NCBI RefSeq assembly: GCF_010093535.1
Contig: NW_022985192.1
Span: 7,777 to 71,776 of the forward strand
Length of the DNA: 64,000 nucleotides
DNA from: Lindgomyces ingoldianus
Lineage: Eukaryota; Ascomycota; Dothideomycetes; Pleosporales; Lindgomycetaceae
Direction of reading: 5' to 3'
In this document: in pieces, positions 43,639 through 56,193 of the stretch
How the letters are laid out: each line of letters begins with the position of its first letter
Numbering within the stretch: position 1 is the stretch's first letter
Translations under genes and position numbers: made by a program
Notes under the pieces: model-generated
Seen by the model: only the letters and a program-made list of their open reading frames with translations
Database searches by the model: none
What the model was told of the DNA's origin: nothing

Positions 43639-44619
43639 ATGAAGAAACCCGAATTCAAGATGCCCTCAATCAAACTCCCCTCCGTCAAAGTCTCCGAACT
43701 CAAGCATCATCTCCCGTCCTTCAAACGCCAACCCGTCTTCAATCGCCCCGTACAAACCTCCGGCCACCGTACCATATCCCGAGCGCTCTACCTCACCCTT
43801 CTCTGCCTGCTGGTCGCCTTCTCCACCGCCGTCATCGCGCTCAAAGCAATGACTTTGGAATTCATCGAGGACAACAGCGACACCGGATTCGTCTTCGAAA
43901 CCGGCGACCCTGATCCTACGATTCTAGCTGCACTGCCCAGAATGTTGTTCGAAGCACCTGCGAAACTAGCAATCGTAGCAGCTGTAGTGTCCATTTTTAT
44001 AGGGTTTGGGCATGGCGCTTTTATTGTGAAGGATTGGAAGGTTGGGGCGAAGGTATATATTCCCCCCACCCCCTCCCCTCTTCTCCATCCCTGGCAGTCA
44101 CAAAAATAAACACAACGAGTCATGAGAAATAAAGACTAACCAGTGCTCCAGACGCAAACCTACTCCTTCCGCCGCAACACCATGTTCCTACACCTCACCA
44201 ACTCCATCCTCATCCTCCTCTCCATGGTCGCCATCTACGTAACTCACAAATCCACCTCCCATTTCTCCGAACGCTACATCAACCGCAAAGCTGACCGGCC
44301 CGGCGACGGCGTTCGCTACAACATTGGTACCTTCGATCTCGAAACCTGGTCATGTGAACTCCAGTCTGTCAAAGGTGCTGAAATGGTCTGGGAGGATTAC
44401 GGACGACAGTGCAAGGTTGAGATGGCGGGTAGGGCCGTCATGATTCCGTTTTTGGTAGTGGGGTTCGTATTAGCAGCAGTTGGGGTGGCAGGGATGGTGG
44501 GGGGACGCGGCGAGGAGGCGGAATTAACATGGAATAAACAGGGTGATAGGCGGTTGGATGGCGGGGAAGACGGGACAGGAATAGGAAGTGTAGAGATGGG
44601 TAAGCTTAATGATATATGA
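43639..44619 (+). CDS. Four-transmembrane-helix protein, MARVEL-like topology
   Basis: Two exons, 43639-44052 and 44152-44619, with a 99-bp GT-AG intron in phase 0 (branch point GACTAAC); 293 residues. The N-terminal about 50 residues are basic and Pro/Ser-rich with MPSIKLPSVKV-type repeats. Helices lie at about 57-80, 115-137, 145-165 and 222-243 (VMIPFLVVGFVLAAVGVAGM). The loop between helices 3 and 4 carries two cysteines. The C-terminus is hydrophilic. The topology resembles the protein at 14.8-15.6 kb, but I see no sequence match. It is probably a plasma-membrane protein of unknown role. Confidence 0.78.
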
Positions 44620-45708
44620 CGGAGGGAGTGTTGCGCTGGCGCGAATCACAATCTTGCTATGGGTCATCTGCCTGCTGGCTGGCGTTATGGGTTGGCCGGG
44701 TGGTATTTTGCTTTTCTGTTATGTTCCGTTTCCCCTTTTTATTACCAAAAGGAAACACTATGCTAGGAGATACCCCACCACTTTCGTTAAAGCTAGATTA
44801 GACAGACCTGTTGCTGGACTTTCAATTGTCTATCTCTCACGCACGCATGCACAAACGCATGGGTTTTAGAAGGACAACGGGGGGTTGGGAGGGAGTTTTA
44901 TGTAACCATGTGTAATGAATATAGTTTTTACTTCTTCTTGGGGTGATATCAGATGTGGGCAGAGGATTTGGTATCTCGTCAGAAAATCGGCGAAAGTGTG
45001 GTTTGGCAGGGGTTTGGAGAAATTTCGAGGAGTAGAATCCGGCATTAGAGCCCAGGAGGATCTTTGTATAGCCAGCTTAGATGATTTTTAATGGGGGTAA
45101 TGACGTCTTTAATTGATATTTAATTATTCTTCAGGAGAGGACTTCAAGATTAACTTGTGGCTACCTATTAAACAGTATGTCTTCCGACTTGTTTTTCTTT
45201 GGAGGAAAGTAGCGTCCCCACGCATTTCCATGTATCTACTGAATGCTTCAAATCCCTCAATGCGGCATAGGTGTAATTGCCCTTTGCCCGCACCAGTTGA
45301 CTGGTTCGCAGGCGCGGTGGGAGTGTGAACTTGATTCGGATCGGAAATCAAGGGAACGGTTCCACCGTCAGACCCAGCCGAAACCCGCCCCACAGGTTTG
45401 TCACAATCGCTAGTTTCCACATGGGTTCGGGTGCAAGGTCATCTGGTTGTCGAGTCGATTACGATAATGCGAGATGGGAAAATCCCTGATCCAAATTACG
45501 AGCTGTGGGCGTGCACAGAAAGTGTAGAAATAGATTCTAAAAAGAACAACTCTGCTTTAACAATTTGTGATTGCCCACGACTTAAATTAGTGATAAAATT
45601 GGATATTGGTGCTATCAGATACCCATTAATGGGGGTGGTAGCAGTAGAACGTAGCGTGTTTATATCCCTCCGTAACCAGAGCTGCTCATTGCTCCAGTTT
45701 CAACTGCA
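44620..45708. other. Convergent intergenic region, no supported gene
   Basis: About 1.1 kb of AT-rich DNA holding the 3' ends of two convergent genes. No repeats or RNA genes seen. Confidence 0.5.
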
Positions 45709-46827
45709 TTATTCCCAGAGAAGCATTGGTGGAAAACGTGTATTGGAGAACCGAATCCCAGGCGCTGTGACTTCGCACCACCACTGTATATCCCCCAGAG
45801 TGTTACTTCGAGGGTGCTCTCTTCGTGCGATCCAAGACCGTATATTGAAGCTCACATCAGCGCCATCTGATGACTTTACCATCCTTTTCGCCAGTTGCAC
45901 GCAGCTGTGTTGTACATGATGTATCGTATGCACAAGGATGCTGCGATTTCTTTTGGTATCCGGATTAACGCTTGCCGGGCACCCGACCCACTCGCCAAAG
46001 CCGATGCCTACAGTGACCCTGCTCAATCCCGTTGGAACTCTATCAAAATCGAACAGACTCTGTTCTTCTTTATGGACAGAGAGGTCCCTGCAAACGACAG
46101 GCTGAAATCCGAATCGCAGCGTGATCTCCTTCAACGATATCGTCCCCTTGATCAAGTCCTGAATCGGGCGATGAACTGTTGGAGAGGTTCGCAGCACAGG
46201 AGCACGGTATAATCCCAATCGCTCGCAATGGAGAGCTAGAAGCGTTGTCGGTGGGAGGTCGATTTTCTGAACTTTGTCCAAGGTTAACATCTTAGAGAAT
46301 TTCATCTTCTTCAGTACTGGCCAACTCGTCCAGTAAGCTTGGAATTTTGCTACCCTGTAGAATTGTTCCATGCCCTCCTTCAGAATTTGTCTACTTAGTT
46401 GGAGCCAAATTGGTAACGCAGGCTTTTGGCGATGAAATTTGCGGGTCACCGACAAACGCCGACTCTTGTAGGCATCTGGGTTGTAGGCGTCCGGGCTGTA
46501 CCCTATGTTGGCGAGCAAATTGGAATACCGATATTTGAAAACTGTACCGACCCACATCCAATGGTAAATTTCATCTCGAAGCTCTCGGGGTAGTTGAAGG
46601 AAAGGGAAGATATCCTTTAACTTTGTGATGGCAGCGGTGTTTTCTTCATAGTAGAGGTCGCGACGAATGTTTCGCTGTCCTCGTCCGACTCGCGAGCTTC
46701 GTCGAAGGGATGGAGGTGGAATCTTCTGTCTCTTTTTCGTTCCGTCTGCATCTGGATAAGATTTTCTCTTCCTGGCGGGTTGTATTTTCGAATCTGGGGC
46801 GGCTTCTTCGGCTGTCAGGAGCGACAT
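45709..46827 (-). CDS. F-box-like / fungal uncharacterised protein with LPRELRDEIY motif
   Basis: Single exon, 372 residues, ATG start. The N-terminus is basic with nuclear-localisation-like KKRQK and RRSSR stretches (about residues 20-60). Residues about 74-92 read FPFLQLPRELRDEIYHWMW, the degenerate F-box-like motif that begins a very large ascomycete family of unknown function. The rest fits that family: scattered Trp and Leu, a conserved-looking R.SRQIL.EG..QFY segment near 150, and a C-terminal beta-rich half. F-box proteins recruit substrates to SCF ubiquitin ligases, but this group is seldom characterised, so only the family placement is firm. Confidence 0.7.
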   Translation of the reverse strand: MSLLTAEEAAPDSKIQPARKRKSYPDADGTKKRQKIPPPSLRRSSRVGRGQRNIRRDLYYEENTAAITKLKDIFPFLQLPRELRDEIYHWMWVGTVFKYRYSNLLANIGYSPDAYNPDAYKSRRLSVTRKFHRQKPALPIWLQLSRQILKEGMEQFYRVAKFQAYWTSWPVLKKMKFSKMLTLDKVQKIDLPPTTLLALHCERLGLYRAPVLRTSPTVHRPIQDLIKGTISLKEITLRFGFQPVVCRDLSVHKEEQSLFDFDRVPTGLSRVTVGIGFGEWVGCPASVNPDTKRNRSILVHTIHHVQHSCVQLAKRMVKSSDGADVSFNIRSWIARREHPRSNTLGDIQWWCEVTAPGIRFSNTRFPPMLLWE

Positions 46828-48065
46828 CGTGTCGTGTTCCGGAATTGTGGATCAGATATGTGTCTTGCAACGGTGGGGATGGCGTTCGGAAAGGGTGAAA
46901 TTTTGGAAAAGAGATTGCGAGGGCAAGTACATAATTTTAGGGACCACGTGTCTCCATGTCTAGTCGTCCATGGAACCATGGGAGTGGTGAAGTGCGGGTG
47001 TCGAAATGACGAGAAAAGTCCTTTCAACCTCCTGAAACAACCTGAACTTTCAACATTCTTAACTTCACCTCAAATCTTCTGCCGACTACCTTTTTCGCTA
47101 CTTGCCTGTAGGAACCATCGACTAAGCCGTTGGGACTCGTTAAGGAGGAAGCAGCTGCGGGGTAAAAGGCCAGGGGGGCAAACAGAAACTGGGGGTGTTT
47201 AGAGGCGTGTACTAGGAGTGACATACAGGGCTAAAGAGACAGATATTTATCATCTTCATGCTCAGCTCAGCTCAGTATAATAGAAAGGTTGATGAGGATG
47301 GGATAATCGCGGAGCCAGCCCTCATTGGGCTAAATCGTACGCTGAGGGTGAACCTAAAATGGCCATCAAACCCATTTCTTCATTTATGCTATTGAACTCA
47401 CGAGGCAACAGTAGAAGAGATACATAAGGGATGATATGCTACGAAAGTAGCAGCAATAACACGGTCGAGCACGGCGACGCCCACTTCACACACACCGTTA
47501 ACTCCCAGCATCTCTACAGTAGCTCTAGTCCATTGTATAATGAATATCACAGCATATAACTCGTACTCTAATTACGTACAGAATATAGGGTCCAACTTCA
47601 ATGGCCGAAAAATTACGAAACAGTAACCAGGACCACGAGTCAGTGCATCATAGTCATTACAAGAATCGCATCGAAGGTCATAATACATTACCAATTTCCG
47701 CATATTTCACGCAGGTACGGGCAAGCCTTCTACAATTTATTCACCACTCCGAATCCAAGGGAGTGTGGAGAGTCGTCGATATTGGTTGACTCGCACTTGA
47801 ATGTGATCTGGCTGTAGGGGAAAGCAAAGGTTGCGTAAGCGAAGGGCATGTGGCCAGGCCCACGTGGACTTAAAAGTTGAACCCCTGTTCGAGTCCTCCT
47901 AGACGGAAATGGGCATGACAATTCATTGCTATCTGTAAAGAATGTGGTAGATCATGGAAACCTCGGTCAGCCTCAATGAGCGACTGGATGCGACAAAATT
48001 TAACACGATAATGATGGGGATGGTGTGTAACCAATACTAATAGCGCCTGTGATAGGACCGCGAGC
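46828..48065. other. Intergenic, no supported gene
   Basis: About 1.2 kb between the starts and stops of two minus-strand genes. No significant frames, repeats or RNA genes. A GTTCGAGTCC word at 47887 recalls a tRNA B box, but its flanks cannot form a T stem. Confidence 0.45.
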
Positions 48066-49386
48066 TCACCAATCCATTTCAACATCACTCAACCCCAATA
48101 CCTTCCCTACCTTGGCAATCTGGTCAAGTTCCTTGCACACTAAAACACCTTAGCTTTTTGATCGTAGTAGTTAAGAGATGGAAGGATAAAATACCTTTCT
48201 CGGCTCGGCAAAAGCTCTCACTCTTCCCTCCATCCTGTTTCCCAGGGAATATTTCCATTCCAGCAAGCCTCTCCAGCTTCAGATGCGCTTTCAAAAGCGG
48301 TAAAAGAGATGGCTCCTGGAAAGGGCGGATGATCTTCACTGCTTCATAGCTTTGCTCAAGATCATTGATATGGGAAGTGAAAAGGGACTTCAAAGCCTCT
48401 TGGTCGACCGGGTCAAGAATTACAGCCTTAGTAGAGAAAACATCACACATTACAGTGCATCGACCGGCGGAGGCCGGGAGCCTGGTGAGCGTCGCCCAAA
48501 TGGGGGAGTTCAGGATGGATATGACAGTCGTCGTTGGGGCGATCTGAAGGACCTGGCTCTCGCTAAGGTCCAAGTGACGATGGCGGAACATGGAGAACAC
48601 ATACTCCATTAACCAGCTCTTAGGACGAGCCGGGCTAGGCGTCCCAATTCCGGTGCGGTCGCTAGCCCCTGCGCGTAATATTAGCTTCAGGATTCTAACC
48701 GACACGACTGGAGGGAGACTCACCGATTGTCTTCCAATTAAATGCTCCACTCAATTCCCAGCCTGTAAGCCAAGCGCTTCCGGCTGAGATTCCGTGCTCA
48801 TCTAAAAAATCGACTGTGTTCTCGCAGTCCGGTGAGTCCAAAAGCTGGCCTGCATCGAGGTTGATATGGATGAAGCCACCTCGATCTGTGCAGGTGTGTA
48901 TCTTGAAGAGACCATTTTCGGATTTGTCGAATCCCTCGACATCGTCAAACTGAGGAGCTTTGACAAGGTCTCCCTTAGTATCATATGACCACCCATGATA
49001 CCGACAGCCTAAGACTAGAGAAGATCCGGCCGGCTTCTTAGTAACAGTATAGGCTCGATGTCTGCAAACGTTATGGAATGCTCTAGCAATGTGATCTTTC
49101 CCGAGGATGATCAGGACTGGAAATCCAGCTAGTTCCAGGGAGATGTAGTCGCCTGGTTTGAGGAAACGACTTCGGTGAGCGATGCAAGTCCATGTCTATC
49201 GCGATAAGGTGTCTAGCTTGCAAGGTAGGTGACGATGGCCCATACCTTGCTAAAGACGGCTCGACGCTCCAGCGCGAAGAGGTATTCAGATGTCCACCAG
49301 CCATCTAGGAGATCTGGCTCCTTGGTGACTTCGATTTGGGGGTTGTTATAGAAGGAAAGAATTGGAGTTTCGGCGAATGGGGCCAT
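48066..49386 (-). CDS. Rieske [2Fe-2S] protein related to ring-hydroxylating oxygenases; mononuclear-iron site not seen
   Basis: Four exons (49386-49246, 49195-48724, 48668-48195, 48139-48066); introns of 50, 55 and 55 bp, GT-AG, phases consistent; 386 residues. After a short N-terminal segment with ERRAVFSKTW, the Rieske domain carries Cys91-X-His93, 17 residues, then Cys111-X2-His114 (FHNVCRHRAY and LGCRYHGWSYD), exactly the classic spacing. The C-terminal part keeps family landmarks (WELSGAFNWKT near the domain border, QIAPTTTVISI, CDVFSTKA) but not the D-x-Y-x-E-C-x-H-C-x3-H motif that binds the catalytic iron, which normally follows FNWK. So it looks like an electron-carrying subunit. 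The next gene upstream has the missing motif and lacks this domain. Confidence 0.85.
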
Positions 49387-49986
49387 GGTGATTGGTGTGG
49401 CTTGGCGCTATGTGTTTAGCTTCGTGATAGAGCGACGTGCTCGTTGTGACAAAAAAAGCGGCTATGCCAATAGACAAATAAAGAATAACGATCACTACTA
49501 GAATCGTTAGAATGTGAACGACTTCCTATTGAGGCAAACCGTGGAAAAGATAGCGAACACACTCTGGTTGGTTGAGGCTGGTGTTCTGGACCGTTAGTGT
49601 TGCCCATTCCCGGATATCTGGCTTGTCCCAAGAAATGACTGATGCAACGAAATCTCGGTGTGACGATCCAACTTCAAAACCCCTGCCATCGTCACGCGAT
49701 GCGAGCAATGGATGGGTAAATATCAACCGAAAATAGGGAAGGGAACGGTAGAGTGGAGAAAGAGACTTAGCCTTTTCGGGGCAACTTGTCCCGTCCGGGC
49801 ATGTGATTGGTTGGTCATGAGGAGCTTCATGCAGAGCAAGGTGAAAGGAAGATAAAGAACACCGACAAGTGAACGACTAGAAAGCTTCAAAATCCTCAGG
49901 TACCACCTGACAGTAGATAGACTTCCCCATCCGTCCTCATCGACATTACCTGCACGGAAGAAGGCGCTATGGCTTCATGGCCATGC
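49387..49986. other. Spacer between the two Rieske-related genes
   Basis: The 600 bp contain a minus-strand frame (49726-49526) reading into a hydrophobic stretch after a stop. I recognise no protein, so I treat it as promoter and 3' UTR sequence. Confidence 0.4.
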
Positions 49987-51143
49987 TTACGATGATGCAG
50001 GATCGACTAGCTGCGATGCAACCACGTCGTTGCGGCTGCTGTATCCGTAGGCATTTCGGGGTTCTGGTTCCTTTTCCGTCTCATGTTGGGCGCAGACCAG
50101 CTCTAGAACGCGTTGTTGATAGTCTGGACGGGAGATTAGAATGGAACAATGCAGTGCCAGGAGAGGACGTACAAGCGACCCCCGTCTCTTTCTCTGGGTT
50201 CAAGATTCCCTCAGAGTAGACGCCCTTCTCCAAGTTCTCTTGGGCCTTCTCACAAAGCTCGAAATCCTCCATGGCTACTTGGCGGACGAATTTGAAATAT
50301 TCCTCAAATTTCTCGCCCGAGGACTGGTGATAGTAATCGAACTCCATTCGGGTAATCCCAGGTTTATCAGTTGGGCAGACGCGGAATGAAGACATCCCGC
50401 CACCATACACATTCAGGGTACAGTTCGGGAAGAAATAGAGAAAGAGGCCATCGTCGGCCTTCTTCGGATCTGCAACATGCTGGGAGAAGTTCTTGTGGTT
50501 ATAGACCGTATAGAATGTTGGGGGGTAGTAGACTGAGAATGAAGGATGCGTGTATTGGCAATGCAGGCATTCTTGATATCCATCAACCCTGATCCGTTAG
50601 TGAAAGCGTTTGCGATGAGAGTGGCATGTCTACTCACATGGTCTTCCAGTTGAATTTACCTTCGTACTTTACACTACGACGGTATGGAAGCTTTGTGAAA
50701 TCAACCCTGCCAATAAGAGGCTTGAGATCCGGAAAGAAGTCATCGAAAGAGGGGGCATTATCCGAGATAGTCGAAAATACAAGACCAGTCTCAGTGATGT
50801 AAGACTTGAACTCAGAGCCCTATAACTACTTAACACTTGAAACGCGATCGGCCAAGCATACATACCGTATTCTCATCAAAGACTTTAATGTCTCTCAGTT
50901 CTTCAGACATTCGACATGCAACCAACGAAACTTGGGCAACCTCATAGCCCACCTTCTCACCCAGTTGGAATTTGGTCACAGGCCCGAGGAGATACCATCC
51001 CTGCGTCGAGATTAGTCTCCTAACCGGGTTTGAAAGTTTGGGTACTGTAATCATACCTTCAAGAAGACAGCCTTTCGCTCCAGCTGATATAAAGGCGAGC
51101 TGCAGTACCAAGATGCAGGAAGAGTTCGTGGTAAAGAAGCCAT
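49987..51143 (-). CDS. Rieske-less ring-hydroxylating oxygenase catalytic subunit
   Basis: Five exons: 51143-51057, 51000-50866, 50819-50638, 50588-50173, 50123-49987; introns of 46-56 bp, all GT-AG, phases consistent; 318 residues. The start (ASWYCSSPLYQLERKAVFLK, then GWYLLGPVT) is the usual N-terminus of choline-monooxygenase-like alpha subunits. The Rieske CxH/CxxH domain is absent: only about 55 residues link this to the catalytic half. The catalytic domain is intact: NWKTMVDGYQECLHCQYTHP gives His144 and His149 as iron ligands, Glu141 at the inter-subunit electron-relay position and probable third ligand Asp243 in AMEDFELCEKAQ. GGGMSSFRVCPTD and EGILNPEKE follow. It probably acts with the downstream Rieske protein. 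Confidence 0.85.
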
Positions 51144-53647
51144 CTTTTCGGAATCCGCTAGGTCTGCGTTGCGTGGCACTTTGATCTCGAGGGGAAGAGT
51201 AAGGAGAGCAAGCAATTATCTATGAGAGCAGTATGGCAGTTGCGAAGGTTTCATTTGCAGCCTCCAGGAAAGGCAAAAAGGCCCACCCCTTGTCGGTTTT
51301 AGAGGTACCTGCATGCTGAACGTCATGGGACGTGGGGCTCGGTATTGGACGGTACCAATCGGATTTCCATGACGAAATGGCTTATCGAAAGCGGCCAGGA
51401 GCTTCATGATTCCCATCGCCGTTCCCACCAGAACTCGAACTAGGGTCGTTGGTCAACTGGACAGCAGACGGAGATTCGGCCGCGAATAGTCGGCACAGCT
51501 TGAGAATAAATCAAGGTTGCACAACTCATAGGTAGGTATTGGTTAGGGATCGCGCTCTCGATAGTGAAGAGGTCTGATTTCGTTCGGGCTCACAACAAGT
51601 GTGTCCCTTTCTGCATATTTGCAAACACCCAAACTGGTGTCTGGAGCCAGGCAAGAAGAGTTAGCGTCCGAAACGTCGAGACAAACTCCCCTCTTGGCTG
51701 CTTATTCATCAGCGCTAACGAAACCTGGATTCCTGGCTTGGCATCTCAAGGGATTCATGCAATTCCCGCAAGATCCCCCATTCAATCTGCATTTCCCTTA
51801 TATTCTACGACGAATCCATATAGGCGCGCTGCATTATCCTTTCGTCAATGTTTGCACTCGACTAGAGCCATTTTCTTCACCAGAAAGCTTTTAATTTCCG
51901 ACTATTCTCTTTCGCCATCTCTTCTCAATACCCTTAGCCCTAACGTGTACTACTATATAGAGTAGCACTACCTGTTAAAGTTACTAGCTAGGGTCTACTC
52001 GACGACGACTTGGGTTTGGCCTGACCCGGAATGGCTTGTTGAGGAAATATTCCTAGACGAATTTTAGAGCTTGAGGTGAATAGGTACTATCTATGTCTAA
52101 ACCAAGAGGCTCTTTACGATCTCTTTCACTAAAGCCTTGATTTAAGCCCGCCAATACAGCAATAAAGCTAACGGAATATCTACTTCGAATACCCGCACAA
52201 CAAAGTCCGAAACTACGCAGCAAGCATTGAGTCTATCGCAATTGCGAAAGTTCCGTAACTACCGGAAACAAACTTGTCCGCCAGCAGAACTCAAGAGTCC
52301 TTCAATTCCTTCCTTTACAACCCCCCCACTGCTTCAAAGAGCGTCTTTTCACTCTCCGTGCTGGTTGTCGAGATATCAAGAGACGACTTAGTACATCCCA
52401 AGGCTCTCTGGCCATTCCAATTTGCCAAACTGTGAGCTGTCCTCACACCCTTTGTCCAGTCCCATAAGAGTTAACCATTTATAGTTCAGGCCTCGCCGTC
52501 GTGGTAACCACAAGCCCGCATCACTTTTACTTTGCGAAATCCCGAGGAGCAGACGCAGTGTTCAACTAGTACGACCCCCAGTGCCGCGAAAAAGATCCGA
52601 GAGTACACTAGTAGACAGCTCCGCCACGTTTTCGACGCTATTAAAAGCCTTCACGCAGCAGAATTTTGTGCCAAGGCACTAGCTCCATGTGCTAAAGAAT
52701 GTGAGACTTGCATTATACAAGTTCCCTTCCTCTACAGGCCTTCCCACGGGATGATTTCGTCAAAAGCGAATCCCTTGCGTACACCGCTACGGGTGACGTT
52801 TTCGGGAATTCGAGATGAATTTCCCTACAATGCCTTAGCAAAGTACGAGTCCGCCAGCGCGATTTAGAAGCCCAGTTCCGAGCTCTTGGGTGAGGAGAAG
52901 TTGATATTACATCTAGTAGAGACCCTTCCCGTAGAGTTGAGTGGCATCGCGAACGAGTAAGTCTGCTGCTAGTTCACATTTTGCTAAATATTTTAGCAGA
53001 ATGTACTGATGAGGAATTGACAGGCTTCAGAGACTTCGCGAGAAAAAGGTTAGTGGACGAGAGCTGGCCTGTAAGGCTGATAGGGCTACTAGACTTTAAA
53101 TAAAAGTTGAGCTATAGGTAGGCGTGGGAAATCGTACAGCTTTAGATTACTTTCACGAGAAAATGTCGGTTTACTAATATCTACTCGTCTGACCATTTCT
53201 ATATGAGGCCGATCATAACGATCATAAATTTAAACTTTTTGATGCCTCCATTTATGATTGACGTTTGAGAAATATTTATTTTGATCTTCTTTGTCAGTGC
53301 ATCCTTTACTTATTCCTTCCACTTCTTACACATTCTAGTTTTTGGGCTGATACTTGTCTGCACTAGTCTCAGGCTAAACTGCAGTCCAAATTGCATCCAG
53401 GAACCAGGATTAAATCCGAAAATGATTTGGCAAAGTCCATGCGCGCCCTTCGGATCGCATCATGATGCCAAAGGAGACTCGGATAGAACGTTCCGACAAG
53501 AGCACCAGAAGGCCCCAACATTTAGGCATCGTCATTAAAGTCCAACAACGCACCCCGGAGCGTCATCTTAAGTGCTTCTAGAAGACCGTATAAAAGCCAC
53601 GAGTTATTGCGATCCTGGAAAACCGTTGTCTCAAGAAACCCGGCGCT
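51144..53647. other. Intergenic, no supported gene
   Basis: About 2.5 kb. A minus-strand frame at 51428-51216 lies in the leader of the oxygenase gene and has no domain. A 111-codon frame at 52532-52867 has no recognisable family. The rest is AT-rich. Confidence 0.45.
53589..53596 (+). promoter_or_regulatory. TATA box of the GH3 gene
   Basis: TATAAAAG lies 59 bp upstream of the ATG at 53648. Confidence 0.5.
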
Positions 53648-56193
53648 ATGCGACAGACATTTGCGCTCCTCGCATCCCTTGCAGCAATGGCGCTGTGTGG
53701 GGCAAACTCACACAGGCACTACAGCCGAGGAATCAACACCAATCGCAGTGAGCCTGTTTAGACAACCTCCGAACCAGGGCTTCTATCTAACACGTACCAG
53801 CTACGAATCTTGACTGGGATGCAGCGCGCTCAAAAGCTATCGCTTTCGTTGCGCAGTTGAATAATTTGGAGAAGGTGAACTTGGTCACTGGCGGCTTCGA
53901 TGTTGGACCCTGCATTGGAAACATTGGTCCAGTCGAGCGGCTTTCTTTCAAGGGATATTGCATGTCCGATGGACCAGCGGGTGTGAACCGCGCGGATTTG
54001 GTTAGCATTTTCCCCTCGGGCATCACTGCGGCTGCAACATGGGACCGACAGTTGATGTACGATCGTGGCTTTGCGATTGGGGAAGAGTTCAAGGAGAAGG
54101 GTATCCACGTTATGCTAGGGTAATATTAGTATCTCTCTCCCGCCCAATTTCACTAATATTCCTGTAGACCATCGACTGGTCCTATGGGACGACATCCGCT
54201 TGGGGGACGCAACTGGGAGGGGTTTGGGCCCGATCCATACCTCTCGGGAGTATCCATAGCAGCGACTGTCCATGGAGCACAAGAAAATGGTGTGCAAACT
54301 TGCTCCAAGCACTTCATCGCCAATGAGCAGGAGACGCAGAGAAGTCAAACTGTTTCCGATAGAGACGTGACAGAAGCCATTTCTTCGAACGTCGACGACA
54401 GGACCTTGCATGAGTTGTATCTTTGGCCATTCGCAGAAGCAATCAAGGCTGGAACGGCGTCAATTATGTGCTCGCGCGTAATCCTCCTCTTATGTTGATG
54501 TAGAGCCTACTAATAGTAAACATATAGATATAACCGTATAAACTCTACATACGCGTGTGAGAATCCCGAGCTTTTAGAACAACTTTTGCGGAAAGAGCTT
54601 GGATTCCGCGGCTACGTTGTTTCGGACTGGTTTGCTACACATTCGACAGTTGGGTCGGCGAATGCGGGTTTGGATGTGGAAATGCCGGGCCGTATGATCA
54701 AAATCGGGAATCTGCTTCCAGCAAATGCCCCAATTTATTTCGGGGAGAATCTCCTCCAGGCTGTGGCGGGTGGCAACGTCTCCATGGAGAGGCTCGATGA
54801 GATGGTTATACGAGTACTTTCCCCGTACTTCGTCCTCGGACAGGACAAGAACTACCCCTCCATCGACCCGTCGGCTTTCGCAGTTCTGGCAGCCCATGAA
54901 TTCGGCTTTCCCACGATTGAAGCGCTCAACTATTCATTGAACGATGTTTGGGGACGGGATGTTCGAGGGAATCATGCGGGCCTGATCCGTAAGATTGGAG
55001 CTGCAGGGACCGTCCTCCTTAAGAATGTGAACGACACCCTTCCGCTGAAGGCCCTAAAGAATATTGCAGTGTTCGGCAACGATGCTGCTGACATTCTCGA
55101 CGGACAATCTAACCCCCCTACTGGGTACGATGTTGGTACTGTATATATCGGTGGTGGCTCGGGTCGAATCAGGCCGGAAGATCCAGTCTCCCCTTTGGCC
55201 GCTATTAAGGAACGTGCCAAAAAGGATGGAGCCCGTGTCAAAGCAATCACAAATAATACGCTCATAGCTAATGGGATTTTTACGACCATATACCCGCTCC
55301 CGGATGTCTGCCTCGTGTTTTTGAAAACATATGCGGCCGAGAGCCAGGACCGGAACTCTTTCGAATTAGACCATCACTCCTCTACCGTCGTCTCAAACAC
55401 CGCATCTTGGTGTAGAAACACGGTTGTAATTACACACTCGAGTGGCGTAAATATAATGCCATGGGCGTATCATCCCAACGTCACAGCCATCCTCGCAGCG
55501 CACTATCCCGGGGAGCAAAGCGGTAATGCCATTGCCGATGTCCTCTGGGGCGACCGAGCACCTTCCGGGCATCTTCCCTATACAATTCCTGTGACAGAGG
55601 CTGACTATGGTCTCCCCATCGTCAATCTCACAAATGTGGCTGATCCCAAAGGCTGGCAATCCGACTTCACTGAAGGACAGTTGATCGACTACCGTCGCTT
55701 CGATGCTCGCAATATTACCCCATTATATGAGTTTGGGTTCGGACTCACGTATACCACATTCGGCATGGGGGCCAAACTTACGGTTCGTGCGTTAATGGAC
55801 AACCCGCGGGCTGTCCCTGATCCGCCTCAATCCATATCGGTAGGGGGACACCCGGAGCTGTGGGAGAATCTAGTTGAAATTGAGACCAGCGTAACCAACA
55901 CAGGCTCTCGGGCGGGTGAGGCGGTCGCACAACTCTATTTGTCCTTTCCGAAAAGCGGTGTTCCTGAAGGCACGCCTGTCAAAGTTCTGCGGGGATTCGA
56001 GAAGATTAGTATTAAGCCTGGAGAGACGAAGAAAGTGACTTTCAAGCTCAAGCGCCGGGATTTGAGCTTTTGGGATGTCGTGAAGAGCACTTGGGCTCTT
56101 CCAGTCGGCGACTTCACCGTCAAGGCAGGCTTCAGCTCCCGGGATTTAAGAGCAGAGGCCAGGTTTGCTCTAAACGGGTCTACAGACATATGA
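53648..56193 (+). CDS. Secreted GH3 beta-glucosidase
   Basis: Four exons: 53648-53747, 53801-54119, 54168-54473, 54528-56193; 796 residues. It cleaves terminal beta-glucose from cello-oligosaccharides or similar glucosides. The signal peptide covers about residues 1-19. GH3 landmarks: [29 protein letters not shown], and the nucleophile Asp275 in [12 protein letters not shown]. The C-terminal GH3 sandwich runs from about GTVLLKN, with the [20 protein letters not shown] segment, and a fibronectin-III-like domain follows ([20 protein letters not shown]). Introns 1 and 2 are ordinary (53 and 48 bp). Intron 3 (54474-54527) restores the frame only with a GC donor (GCGCGT) and a TAG acceptor; the join reads [16 protein letters not shown], as in relatives. 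Confidence 0.9.

Noticed and set aside
47860..47920. Possible tRNA, because of GTTCGAGTCC
   Set aside because: The flanking bases cannot form a T stem, and no A box or cloverleaf fits upstream.
51390..51460. Possible tRNA on the minus strand (TTCGAGT word)
   Set aside because: T stem and acceptor stem do not pair.
52532..52867. 111-codon frame as a transposon fragment
   Set aside because: No transposase or integrase motif could be recognised.
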